Below are positions 1-7,020 of a stretch of 64,000 nt of DNA, piece by piece. Each line of letters starts with the position of its first letter. Position 1 is the first letter of the stretch. Made by a program: the position numbers and the translations under genes. Source of the DNA: Mesorhizobium sp. L-8-3 (GTDB lineage: Bacteria; Pseudomonadota; Alphaproteobacteria; Rhizobiales; Rhizobiaceae); contig NZ_AP023262.1 in NCBI RefSeq assembly GCF_016756615.1, forward strand, positions 4,341,501-4,405,500. The letters are read 5' to 3'. The notes beneath the pieces are model-generated. The model ran no database searches, had not been told where the DNA came from, and saw nothing but the letters and a program-made list of their open reading frames with translations.

Positions 1-301
1 TGGCGCCGAGATCCAGGTCGTTCAGCGCCCGGATCAGTTCGACAGCCCTGCCGGGGAGCGTTTGACGGCGCGCCTCACGCCTGAGACTGAACTGAACCTC
101 GTAGATCTCTCGCCAGGTGCGGGAGCCGGCGTGGGTGAAGCTCAGGACCTGGGGCTTTGTGAGCGCCATGAATTGCTCGGGCGTCGTGATGCCGTTGTTC
201 CGCAGCACGTTACCTGCTCGGACGCTGAGTTCGAGCGTGTCGATGAAGTCATTGGTCAAGGCACAGCTCCGCGCCTTCACCTTGTCTAGCTCGGTGGTCA
301 T
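1..301 (-). CDS. Stand-alone RNA polymerase alpha-CTD-like protein, partial
   Basis: The reading frame starts at an ATG whose complement ends at 301, preceded by GGAG eight bases upstream, and stays open for 100 codons until it leaves the window; the C-terminus is missing. Residues 20-66 resemble the helix-hairpin-helix DNA-binding domain at the end of RpoA. The stretch LELSVRAGN matches the E. coli alpha-CTD region around R265/N268 (here R28 and N31), and AGSRTWREI matches the GKKSLTEI helix, with K298 and S299 replaced by R and T. The rest of RpoA (assembly domain) is absent because the protein begins 20 residues before the domain. It may bind DNA or contact transcription factors; the function is not known. 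The residues after position 75 look helical and charged. Confidence 0.72.
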   Translation of the reverse strand, partial: MTTELDKVKARSCALTNDFIDTLELSVRAGNVLRNNGITTPEQFMALTKPQVLSFTHAGSRTWREIYEVQFSLRREARRQTLPGRAVELIRALNDLDLGA

Positions 302-315
302 GGTATTCTCCAAGA

Positions 316-537
316 ATGAAGTGGTTTTGGCCGCCAGTGGCCTTGAAACGCCGAATTGAGGTCAAGTCGGTCGAGGAATGCCTCCAGCAAATGCGGCAGT
401 GGCAGAGGGTCGGCCCCAAGATGAGGGCCGCCTATCCGGTCTGCTATGGTGCGCCAGAGGGGAGTTCGACCGTGGAGGAGGCGAGGGCCGCGTTCGTGGC
501 GGCGGCGAAGGAGGCGAAGGTGCTGCTCGAGGGCTAG
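316..537 (+). CDS. DUF982 family small protein
   Basis: This 73-residue protein has the pattern of DUF982, a family abundant in Rhizobiales and of unknown function: a short beta start (RIEVKSVEECLQQM), a central tryptophan and glycine region, then a Y..C..A motif and the C-terminal EEARAAFVAAAKEA helix, which is the most conserved part of the family. No signal peptide or membrane segment is seen. It is divergent from the alpha-CTD-like gene, with only 14 bases between the two starts, so both promoters must overlap. No strong ribosome binding site precedes ATG 316 other than the shared GAAT-rich stretch, so the exact start is uncertain. DUF982 genes often sit in accessory or plasmid-like DNA in rhizobia. 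Confidence 0.6.
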   Translation: MKWFWPPVALKRRIEVKSVEECLQQMRQWQRVGPKMRAAYPVCYGAPEGSSTVEEARAAFVAAAKEAKVLLEG

Positions 538-690
538 TGGTGGAAATCTGACGCTTGGTTGCGGAGCCGTAGGCCCACTTGGGTGGTCTTCGGCCGTACG
601 TTCGCGCGATCGGAACGCGTGAAGCGCGGCGGGGCGGTAGCGTCTGTCGGCCGGTTGCGGTAGCGCCACCCACCGGAGGTGGCACACGCT

Positions 691-713
691 GCTCTATTCG
701 GTAGAATAGGAGC
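691..713 (+). promoter_or_regulatory. Stem-loop covering a ribosome binding site
   Basis: CTATTC and GAATAG form a stem around a GGTA loop, extended by GCT/AGC with one bulged G. The 3' arm contains the AGGAG (708-712) that would serve the GTG start at 722, so folding could limit translation of the following operon. This is inferred from sequence only. Confidence 0.35.
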
Positions 714-721
714 GTCAGGGG

Positions 722-916
722 GTGCCGGGAGTGGGGCTAGGTTTCGAGAAGTGGTTCGTTCATGTAGTTGCCGCGATAGTGCTGGCACTGGAATGGGTTG
801 AAGTTGCTTGGAATTTGGCCAGTGCCATTGGACGGTGCTGTCTCCTTAGGCGCTTACGTTGGTTCTTGTTTCCCTTTCGGCCCGATTGGCGGGTCATCGT
901 GGTGGGCAAAAGATGA
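722..916 (+). CDS. Small hydrophobic protein, first ORF of a coupled trio
   Basis: A 64-residue ORF begins at GTG 722, nine bases after AGGAG. Residues 10-35 are hydrophobic (FVHVVAAIVLALEWVEVAWN), suggesting one membrane segment, followed by an arginine-rich tail. I do not recognise a family. The main reason to call it is context: its TGA (914-916) overlaps the ATG of the next ORF (913) in an ATGA arrangement, and the next ORF in turn ends in an ATGA overlap with the following gene, which suggests translational coupling. Codon composition is less GC-rich than in most of the window. It could also be non-coding leader sequence. Confidence 0.4.
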   Translation: MPGVGLGFEKWFVHVVAAIVLALEWVEVAWNLASAIGRCCLLRRLRWFLFPFRPDWRVIVVGKR

Positions 917-1385
917 GTGGTATAGGGAATGCAAGGCACGGCAGCTTGTTTGACTGGATCCAGGCCGGCGGTACGATCGTTCAAACCATCGCAATTGTTG
1001 CAGGTATCTGGTTCGCAATCTCTGAACTCAGACAAGCCCTTACCAAGCTACCACGGTAAGTGAAATTCACGGGCGCACGACAGAATTACAATGGCGGGTA
1101 ATCGACAACGACGACTTGGCTCCGTTGTTGCTTGATAAAGTCACTTCCGAAGCGAAGCAGGCTGTTGTTGCGGCAATGGTTATTAACGAGTTCGCTACGA
1201 TGTTCGATCTCTGGAAGTTGGGTGGCATTCCGGACCGCGCTTGGGAGAGCTTCGACAGCGATATTAGGTCAACAATGTCCTCAAGGTACTTCTCGTCCCG
1301 TTGGAAGCAAGTACGTCGGCAGCATGGGGGCGAGTTTCAGCGATACATTGATGAAGTCGTGAAACTGGAGGGGAATAATCCATGA
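913..1385 (+). pseudogene. Membrane-anchored hypothetical protein, frameshifted
   Basis: ATG 913 opens a protein with a predicted membrane segment (TIVQTIAIVAGIWFAISEL) that stops at TAA 1057. In the -1 frame an open region is readable from about 1032 through 1385; it continues with SEIHGRTTELQWRVIDND, then APLLLDKVTSEAKQAVVAAM, then an INEF..MFDLWKLGGIPDRAW motif. This matches the usual layout of small one-TM proteins whose cytosolic part carries a W/D-rich helical domain, so the two pieces look like one gene of about 157 residues broken by a single lost base between about 1032 and 1056. It could be a true mutation, a sequencing error, or less likely a programmed -1 shift. Its stop TGA overlaps the next start (ATG 1382). 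Confidence 0.6.
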
Positions 1386-1996
1386 AACCAATACTAGTTG
1401 TTGCTTGTACACTTCTATCCCTGCAAGGATCGCAGTCTGCGGCCTATGCTCGCGGTTTTTGTAATGTGGACCACTATGGTAAGGATGAAAACCGTGAAGA
1501 GGCTAGGTCTGCCGCTGCACAGTTTTACGGCGGTGCCGCAAAGCTGATGCAGGCATTCGCGGCTTTCGAACTGGACAGTAACGATGACGTATACCGCAAC
1601 GGCAAAGAGGCGGCTGAGGTTTTCCGTCGTTCTTCCGGCACCTATGCCAAAGCAAAAGCCCTCTTCGAGGAAAACCCTGGCAACAATGTCACGACGTTCG
1701 GCGATTTGAATCCTGATGCGATAGCTGCAATGGCAGGTGCAAACCAAGATGCATTGGCCGTATTGCACGCCGGTCAGGTGAGCCCGGGAATGCTCCTCGC
1801 GCGCTGCGGGGAAGAGGCAGAGGAAGTCGCAGCTGCCGTCGAGCGGTTTGTGTCGAAATCCACCGAGGAACTTAGGTCCGAGGACTTCAGCAGTGTGTTG
1901 GGGCAGCTTTCGGAGGCATTTAGATTCGGCAGCGTCATCTCAGCGACTTTTGCATACGCAAGCGGTGAAAGGCCTGAGCAGAAGCAACCTCAATAG
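1382..1996 (+). CDS. Secreted hypothetical protein
   Basis: The 204-residue product begins with a signal peptide (KPILVVACTLLSLQGSQSAAYA, with likely cleavage after the AYA near residue 23) and is otherwise hydrophilic, with helical alanine- and glutamate-rich stretches such as AAAQFYGGAAKLMQAFAAFE. Two cysteines (in GFCNVDHYG and ARCGEEAEE) could form a disulfide in the periplasm. No catalytic motif or known domain is recognised. Its ATG overlaps the stop of the upstream ORF (ATGA), so it is probably translated together with the frameshifted membrane protein. GC content is lower than in the surrounding genes, in line with acquired DNA. Confidence 0.75.
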   Translation: MKPILVVACTLLSLQGSQSAAYARGFCNVDHYGKDENREEARSAAAQFYGGAAKLMQAFAAFELDSNDDVYRNGKEAAEVFRRSSGTYAKAKALFEENPGNNVTTFGDLNPDAIAAMAGANQDALAVLHAGQVSPGMLLARCGEEAEEVAAAVERFVSKSTEELRSEDFSSVLGQLSEAFRFGSVISATFAYASGERPEQKQPQ

Positions 1997-2030
1997 GCCG
2001 ATCTATTCGAAGAGGATGACGAAGCCGCGC

Positions 2031-2231
2031 TCACCCGCGAGCGGTTGGTGTTCTGGGGCGCCCGCCGCCTTCCACGACGAAGGCAACTGTCAGGCCATAC
2101 GCGGCACCGCCAATGATGGCCATGAGCGAATACTGGCCGCCGAGCATATAGCCGACCCAGGCGGCCACCACGGCAATGATGCAGCCGTAAACGCTGCTTA
2201 GAAGAAGGCGTCTGAAGTCAAGCTGCATCAT
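2031..2231 (-). CDS. Small two-TM membrane protein (downstream member)
   Basis: The 66-residue protein has two hydrophobic segments, one within SSVYGCIIAVVAAWVGYMLG and one within SLMAIIGGAAYGLTVAFVV, and a short basic C-terminal tail. Its first ATG (2231-2229) overlaps the TGA of the upstream gene, so the pair is likely translated as a unit. It ends 34 bases from the convergent secreted-protein gene. No family is recognised; it could be a partner subunit of the gene before it. Size, overlap and membrane pattern support coding, and no longer ORF competes for the region. Confidence 0.55.
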   Translation of the reverse strand: MMQLDFRRLLLSSVYGCIIAVVAAWVGYMLGGQYSLMAIIGGAAYGLTVAFVVEGGGRPRTPTARG

Positions 2232-2428
2232 GACTGGCCGCCTGCGTTGAGGGAACTCCAATACATGGTCATCGCTACATATACCACGGCTGCCACCGCT
2301 CCGCCGATCACATAGGCAAGGAGAGCGTCGCCGCTGCTCTTCTTGAGCCATAAGTGGGCGACATAGTTCGCAATCGCCGTCGGTATCGTGAACTGCAGGA
2401 ATAGAAAGATGAGTTCCGCGGTGGTCAC
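2228..2428 (-). CDS. Small two-TM membrane protein (upstream member)
   Basis: This 66-residue ORF starts at GTG 2428 with GAGGGAAGG about six bases upstream. It has two predicted membrane segments, one near the N-terminus (ELIFLFLQFTIPTAIANYV) and one after the lysine pair (LLAYVIGGAVAAVVYVAMTM). It overlaps the next small membrane protein by ATGA, a typical sign of a coupled two-gene unit. Both proteins share size and topology but show no obvious sequence identity. The function is unknown. Both genes lie in the same accessory stretch as the frameshifted trio. Confidence 0.55.
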   Translation of the reverse strand: MTTAELIFLFLQFTIPTAIANYVAHLWLKKSSGDALLAYVIGGAVAAVVYVAMTMYWSSLNAGGQS

Positions 2429-2547
2429 GATCGCCTTCCCTCGATAGCGAATCGAATGCTAGACACTGAACCGGCAATCCGCTGTTGTATAGATGCTGCC
2501 TGCTCATCTTTTGGCGGTATGGGATTGCGGCCTCTGGAGCATCGGCA

Positions 2548-2892
2548 ATGAAAAAAATTCTCGTGATGTTCTTCCTGTCGGCTTTGCTGGCGAGCAGCGC
2601 ATCCGCGCAGTTCGCGGGGCCGAGCATTTCCCAGCAAATCACTACGGTTGAAGAAGCCCTGACGGCGCGCCGAGGGCAGGATGTCACCGTGAAGGGTTTC
2701 GTCGTCAAACACCTGCGCGATCGCTATTACCTGTTTCGCGACGTGACCGGGGAGATACGCGTCAAGGTCGACCGGCTTCGTTGGCGGGGCCGCAGGGTGA
2801 CATCCAAGACCCCTGTTCGACTGACCGGCAGGATCGACCGCGATTTCCGGGAGCTCTACATCAACGTCGGTCGGGTGGACGTTCTGAAATAA
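2548..2892 (+). CDS. YgiW/YdeI-like periplasmic OB-fold protein
   Basis: The ATG at 2548 is chosen because it gives a clean signal peptide (KKILVMFFLSALLASSASAQ, cleavage after ASA near residue 20). The mature part of about 94 residues has the BOF-family order: a helix with TTVEEALTARRGQDVTVKG, then strands containing FRDVTGEIRVKVD, then TPVRLTGRIDRDFRELYINVG. Family members are small periplasmic proteins linked in enterobacteria to stress tolerance; their ligand is not clear. The D.TG.I.V.ID core is present, but the usual W after VDRL is moved into an R-rich insertion (RWRGRRVT). It stands alone with no partner genes. Confidence 0.8.
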   Translation: MKKILVMFFLSALLASSASAQFAGPSISQQITTVEEALTARRGQDVTVKGFVVKHLRDRYYLFRDVTGEIRVKVDRLRWRGRRVTSKTPVRLTGRIDRDFRELYINVGRVDVLK

Positions 2893-3010
2893 GGGAATTC
2901 CATCACATTCCGGACTCCCGGTCGTGCTCAGAATTGTGAGATACGCCGATCGGGGGGAGCCTGGGAACTTCGCCGCGCGTCTTTACCGGTACGCGGAGCT
3001 GTGACGGTCG

Positions 3011-3493
3011 TCAGATCGTGAAAGACCAGAACAGGCAGGCAAGCGTCGCCCCTGCAAAGACGATTACGAACAGGCTGCGCAGCAGGACGTTGCGCCGGAA
3101 ATCGTCCATCGCAAGGTGGCAGCCGACGATCGCCGCGACGAACAGGAAGCGCCAGTTCCACAGTGCCCACAATGCTTCGCCCTGTCCGAAGGCCCAGCGC
3201 GCGGCCAGGCCGCCGACGATGGTCGCGAACAGGACGACGGCGGTCCAGTGGATCGCTTCCGCGGCGGTGAAGACGAAGCCGGCGGCCCGGATCGGCAGGA
3301 GCATCATGAGCAGCGCGGCCAGGAAGTAGACGGCCGCCAGCGGCAGGAACGTGCCGGCATCGGCGATCATGTCCAGCCGCTTCACGCCGATGGCGCCGAA
3401 CGGATAGCCATGCCGCGCCACCGCCAGGCTGAGCGCCATGAGCAGCGCGGCCATGACGGCCACGAAGGCGAAGGAGGCGAGTGTCTTGCCCAT
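3011..3493 (-). CDS. Four-TM membrane protein of unknown function
   Basis: The 160-residue product is strongly hydrophobic, with about four membrane spans (residues roughly 5-25, 45-67, 78-100 and 112-155 with a break). The start at 3493 has GGAATC a few bases upstream. No catalytic motif is visible; the family is not recognised, though length and topology resemble many rhizobial integral-membrane hypotheticals. The upstream side faces the sRNA repeat region, from which it is divergent. The opposite-strand ORFs here are arginine-rich shadows. Confidence 0.65.
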   Translation of the reverse strand: MGKTLASFAFVAVMAALLMALSLAVARHGYPFGAIGVKRLDMIADAGTFLPLAAVYFLAALLMMLLPIRAAGFVFTAAEAIHWTAVVLFATIVGGLAARWAFGQGEALWALWNWRFLFVAAIVGCHLAMDDFRRNVLLRSLFVIVFAGATLACLFWSFTI

Positions 3494-3620
3494 GCCGATT
3501 CCAATGCCGCTTGATTCGTACAGGCAGGTCCGTAGCGCACCACGACGAGCATTGCCAATGTGGGCATAAAGGGCCGCGCGGGAAGGGGGCGCCTTGCCCG
3601 ATCCGCCATCTTCGCAAGGG

Positions 3621-3672
3621 CGATATGAAAAATTGTGCGTTGCAATATCGGATGGCCCGAACTAAATCTGAA
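3621..3672 (+). promoter_or_regulatory. Conserved sRNA promoter block (copies at 3973 and 4325)
   Basis: Each sRNA is preceded by the same 30-35 bases (CGATATGAAAAATTGTGC, then RTTGCAAYATCGRATGG), followed by a variable stretch that keeps only CTAAAT. TTGCAAY or TTGTGC could be a -35 and CTAAAT a -10 about 17 bases later, with transcription starting close to CCTGTCGG. Conservation followed by divergence up to the RNA start is typical of a promoter with a regulator site. The equivalents lie at 3973-4024 and 4325-4376. Confidence 0.55.
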
Positions 3673-3789
3673 CCTGTCGGTCATCTACTCCTCCTCCCGG
3701 ATGTCCGACGCCGAATGCGGCGTACCTCCTCCCACGCCGCATTTGAAATCAGAGCCCGCTGCCTCCTCCTCCCGGCAGCGGGCTTTTTC
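3673..3789 (+). ncRNA. alpha-r14/NfeR1-like trans-acting sRNA, copy 1
   Basis: About 117 nt with three stem-loops: GTCGG/CATC pairing with GATG/CCGAC; AATGCGGC pairing with GCCGCATT; and a terminator AGCCCGCTGCC/GGCAGCGGGCT followed by five T. All three loops expose CCTCCTCCC, an anti-Shine-Dalgarno sequence. Length, three-hairpin order and triple anti-SD loops fit the rhizobial alpha-r14 family (NfeR1 in Sinorhizobium), whose members repress translation by pairing near ribosome binding sites. Its second stem is closed by a G-C pair, where copies 2 and 3 have A-T. Confidence 0.82.
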
Positions 3790-4024
3790 GTTTTCCTTCG
3801 CCGCTCAGGCTCACCATTTCTTGATCTCACGCCGGTTCGCTTCGCTCGCAGTTCCGATGGGGCGGTCTGACCGGCCGACGGGCGGTCGCCCTTGCGACCC
3901 TCCGGGTTCGATCGGCCGAGGGCAGATTGGTCCTGGCGGGAGCGTGCGGGTGGTCCAGCAATCACGCAAGCGCGATATGAAAAATTGTGCATTGCAACAT
4001 CGAATGGCCCGGGCTAAATACACC

Positions 4025-4141
4025 CCTGTCGGTCATCTACTCCTCCTCCCGGATGTCCGACGCCGAATGCGGCATACCTCCTCCCATGCCGCATTTGAAA
4101 TCAGAGCCCGCTGCCTCCTCCTCCCGGCAGCGGGCTTTTTC
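4025..4141 (+). ncRNA. alpha-r14/NfeR1-like trans-acting sRNA, copy 2
   Basis: The same three-hairpin architecture as copy 1, with CCTCCTCCC in each loop and an intrinsic terminator ending at 4140. The closing pair of the middle stem changes from G-C to A-T on both sides at once relative to copy 1, a compensatory change that supports the RNA fold. The variable bases lie just upstream of the RNA (GGGCTAAATACAC), not in the loops. Confidence 0.82.
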
Positions 4142-4376
4142 GTTTTCCTTCGCCGCCCAGGCGCACCATTTCTTGATCTCACGCCGGTTCTCTACGCTCG
4201 CAGTTCCGATGGGGCGGCCTGACCGGCCGACGGGCGGTCGCCCTTGCGAACCCTCCGGGTTCGATCGTCCGAGGGCAAATTGGTCCTGGCCGGGCGTGCG
4301 GGTGGTCCAGCAATCACGCAAGCGCGATATGAAAAATTGTGCATTGCAACATCGGATGGCTCTACCTAAATAAATG

Positions 4377-4493
4377 CCTGTCGGTCATCTACTCCTCCTC
4401 CCGGATGCCCGACGCCGAATGCGGCATACCTCCTCCCATGCCGCATTTGAGATCAAAGCCCGCTGCCTCCTCCTCCCGGCAGCGGGCTTTTTC
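4377..4493 (+). ncRNA. alpha-r14/NfeR1-like trans-acting sRNA, copy 3
   Basis: Third copy, with a T-to-C change in the first stem region (GATGCCCGAC instead of GATGTCCGAC) and two purine changes in the single-stranded linker before the terminator. All three anti-SD loops and the terminator stem are kept. The repeat homology ends directly after the T-run at 4492, so downstream sequence differs from copies 1 and 2. Confidence 0.82.
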
Positions 4494-4626
4494 ATTTCTT
4501 CCGAAACAGAACTGCGACGTTTGACCCGGCGCTGCCACTGCCGGAGATTGTGGTCATTGAGACAATCTACTTTCTGTGGCACCTTTTCGGCTGGTGATCT
4601 TTCTTGCCGTGGGCCGTGGGGGTTGA

Positions 4627-4642
4627 AGAGACAATAGTCTCT
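4627..4642. promoter_or_regulatory. Inverted repeat upstream of the RTX gene
   Basis: AGAGAC-AATA-GTCTCT lies 88 bases before the RTX start, and GAGACAAT also occurs once more about 70 bases further upstream (around 4558). This could be an operator for the RTX gene. The remaining 4494-4729 stretch holds no ORF that I can support. Confidence 0.3.
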
Positions 4643-4729
4643 GCGCCGAGATCGTCTTTCCATGACGGTGCCGACCTTGAAAGTCTCTATGTGAGTTCTT
4701 CATGAGCCGTCGAAAAAAGGAGGACGAGG

Positions 4730-7006
4730 ATGGCAACTTTTACCGGCACGACCGGCGACGACACCATTACACCAGGTCTGGTCACATCAGGCGTGGTTGT
4801 GGTTCCGGCGGGAACCAAGCCAAGCAATGCCAATGACATCATCAACGCCGGCGCGGGCGCGGACACCATCGATTCCGGCGGCGGCAACGATACGGTCGCC
4901 GGCCAGCAGGGCAATGACATCATTCGGCTTGGCGACGGCAACGACACGGCTCTGTGGAACCCGGGTGACGGCAGCGACACAATTGACGGCGGCGCCGGTT
5001 TCGACACGTTGGACTTCTTTGCCAGCAACGCCAGCGAAATAGTGGCGCTTTCCAGCAATGCCGGCCACCTCCGGCTTAGCCGCGATGTGGGCAGCGTCAC
5101 CCTGGATGTCGACGCCATGGAGAAGGTCGTGTTTCACGCCTTTGGCGGAACCGACTCGATCACTGTCGGCGACCTCTCCGGAACGGATGTCACGCAGGTC
5201 GTGATCAATCTGGAAGGCGTGCTCGGTTCCGGCAGCGGCGACGCGGTGGCCGATATCGTCGTCTTCAACGGGACCGACACCAGCAATTCCATCACGATCT
5301 CAGGAGTCGGCGGTAGCATCGCCATCGCCGGCCTTCCGTGGACGGCTGCCGTCAGCGCGGCAGATGCCTTCGACAGGCTGGTCGTCAATGGCGGCGGCGG
5401 CAACGACACGATTTCCGCCGCAGGATTGGGCACTACCCTGGCAAGCTTGACTATCGATGCTGGTCTCGGCAACGATACCGTCATCGGCAGCGCGGCTACA
5501 GACGTCCTGCTCGGGAGCGCCGGCAACGACGTGGTCACGGGCCGTGCGGGCAACGACATCATTTTCCTTGGCGCCGGATCCGATCGCGCGATCTGGAATC
5601 CCGGCGACGGCAGCGACACGATCGAAGGCCAGGGGCAGACCGATACGCTCGAGTTCAACGGCTCCGCGGCGACCGAGAACTTCACTCTCAGCGCCAATGG
5701 CGGTCGCGCGCGACTGTTCCGCGATGTTGCCGCCGTCACCATGGACCTCGACGATGTCGAACTGCTCGTGCTCAATGCCGGCAGCGGTTCGAACAGCCTG
5801 CAGGTCGGAAACATGACCGGCACCGATCTGGTCGGTTCGATCGTCTATGTCGGCGGCAGTCAGGTCGACACGGTCGATGCAAGCGCCGCCTTCAACGATA
5901 TGATCGTGACCGGCGGCGGGGGCGCCGATTCCCTGATCGGCGGCAATGGGGACGACTACTTTCGCTACTTCTCAGGGGCCGACGCGGCGTCGGGCGAGGT
6001 TGTCCTCGGGGCAGGGGGCGTCAACGACACGATCCAGCTTTTCAACACCGGCGCGATCGGCTTTTCCGCAGTCACGCTTTCCGGACTGGAGCGGCTGCAG
6101 TTCGCGTCCGGCAACTCGTCCGTCACGTTCAAGGGAGATCAGATTGGCGGCTCTGGGATCGAGCGGGTGACGGGTGGCGCCGGCAGCGATGCGGTGATCG
6201 TGAAGGGCAATCTGCTCGATCTCTCGACGGTGCTGTTTTCAAGCTGGAACGACGCGACCGACCGAATCATGCTCTTCGGCACTGCCGACGTCAGCCATTT
6301 GACCGGCTCGGTGCGAAACGACGTCATCCATGGCGGCGGCGGAGCCGACCGGATGGCGGGTGAGGCGGGGAACGATGTCTATTATGTCGACAATATCGGC
6401 GACAGGACGATCGAGGAGGCGGGCGGCGGCACCGACACTGTCTACAGCGCGGTCAACTACGTCCTGGCTTCCGGCCAGCATATCGAAACGCTTGCTACGA
6501 CACTGCTGGCAGGCACCGGCGCGATCCACCTCACGGGCAATGAACTCGGTCAACGCATCAACGGCAACAATGGCAACAACGGTCTCAACGGCCTTGCCGG
6601 CAACGACGTCCTGGCCGGCTATGGCGGCCATGACTGGCTGAAGGGGGGCGCCGGCAACGATACCTTGGCCGGTGGTGCCGGCTTCGACAATTTCGTGTTC
6701 GACACAGCGCTCAATGCCGCAACCAATGTCGACCGCATCACCGATTTCAACGTCACGGCCGACACGATCCGGCTCGACAATGCGATAATGCCGGGGCTAG
6801 GGGCGACGCTGGGTACGCTGGCCGCCGCCAAATTCTGGAAGAGTACGACCGGGCTCGCCCACGACGCCGACGACCGGATCATCTACGAGACCGATACGGG
6901 AAAACTGTTCTACGACGCCAACGGCAATGGCTCCGGCGGTGCCGTCCACTTCGCGACGCTGGCGCCGAACCTCGCCCTCACCAATGCGGATTTCGTTGTG
7001 TTCTGA
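4730..7006 (+). CDS. RTX-type calcium-binding protein
   Basis: The ATG has AGGAGGACGAGG directly upstream. The 758-residue product is acidic and lacks an N-terminal signal peptide. It contains clusters of glycine/aspartate nonapeptides (for example GAGADTIDSGGGNDTVAG and GGGADRMAGEAGNDVYYVD), the GGxGxDxxx pattern that forms calcium-loaded beta-rolls, spread from about residue 40 to 650. The C-terminal 120 residues (DNFVFDTALN...ITDFNVTADTIRLDN...ATLAPNLALTNADFVVF) match the end of type I secreted proteins, where the secretion signal lies. No enzyme domain is seen. No ABC exporter, membrane fusion protein or TolC gene is nearby, so the secretion system must be elsewhere. It is probably an extracellular or surface protein. 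Two paralogous blocks (WNPGDGSDTI near residues 76 and 293) suggest internal duplication. Confidence 0.9.
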   Translation: MATFTGTTGDDTITPGLVTSGVVVVPAGTKPSNANDIINAGAGADTIDSGGGNDTVAGQQGNDIIRLGDGNDTALWNPGDGSDTIDGGAGFDTLDFFASNASEIVALSSNAGHLRLSRDVGSVTLDVDAMEKVVFHAFGGTDSITVGDLSGTDVTQVVINLEGVLGSGSGDAVADIVVFNGTDTSNSITISGVGGSIAIAGLPWTAAVSAADAFDRLVVNGGGGNDTISAAGLGTTLASLTIDAGLGNDTVIGSAATDVLLGSAGNDVVTGRAGNDIIFLGAGSDRAIWNPGDGSDTIEGQGQTDTLEFNGSAATENFTLSANGGRARLFRDVAAVTMDLDDVELLVLNAGSGSNSLQVGNMTGTDLVGSIVYVGGSQVDTVDASAAFNDMIVTGGGGADSLIGGNGDDYFRYFSGADAASGEVVLGAGGVNDTIQLFNTGAIGFSAVTLSGLERLQFASGNSSVTFKGDQIGGSGIERVTGGAGSDAVIVKGNLLDLSTVLFSSWNDATDRIMLFGTADVSHLTGSVRNDVIHGGGGADRMAGEAGNDVYYVDNIGDRTIEEAGGGTDTVYSAVNYVLASGQHIETLATTLLAGTGAIHLTGNELGQRINGNNGNNGLNGLAGNDVLAGYGGHDWLKGGAGNDTLAGGAGFDNFVFDTALNAATNVDRITDFNVTADTIRLDNAIMPGLGATLGTLAAAKFWKSTTGLAHDADDRIIYETDTGKLFYDANGNGSGGAVHFATLAPNLALTNADFVVF

Positions 7007-7020
7007 ACGATCGGCCGCGG

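Larger units (their letters stand above)
3621..4493 (+). repeat. Tandem 352-bp repeat carrying three sRNA genes
   Basis: The block CGATATGAAAAATTGTGC begins at 3621, 3973 and 4325, exactly 352 bases apart. Two units are complete (promoter, RNA and a spacer of about 180 bp); the third stops just after its terminator T-run. The spacer between copies 1-2 and 2-3 is nearly identical (including the GGCGGTCGCCCTTGCGA region), so the array arose by duplication. No protein-coding frame explains the conservation: the ORFs in this region repeat with the same period and have no start signals. Confidence 0.93.

Noticed and set aside
3635..4373. Repeated ORFs inside the 352-bp array (for example 3635-4222)
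   Set aside because: They recur with the sRNA array, lack ribosome binding sites, and their conservation is fully explained by RNA stems and terminators.
3600..4500. CRISPR-like array at the 352-bp repeats
   Set aside because: The repeat unit is far too long, the spacers are also repeated, and each unit contains a terminator; no cas gene is present.
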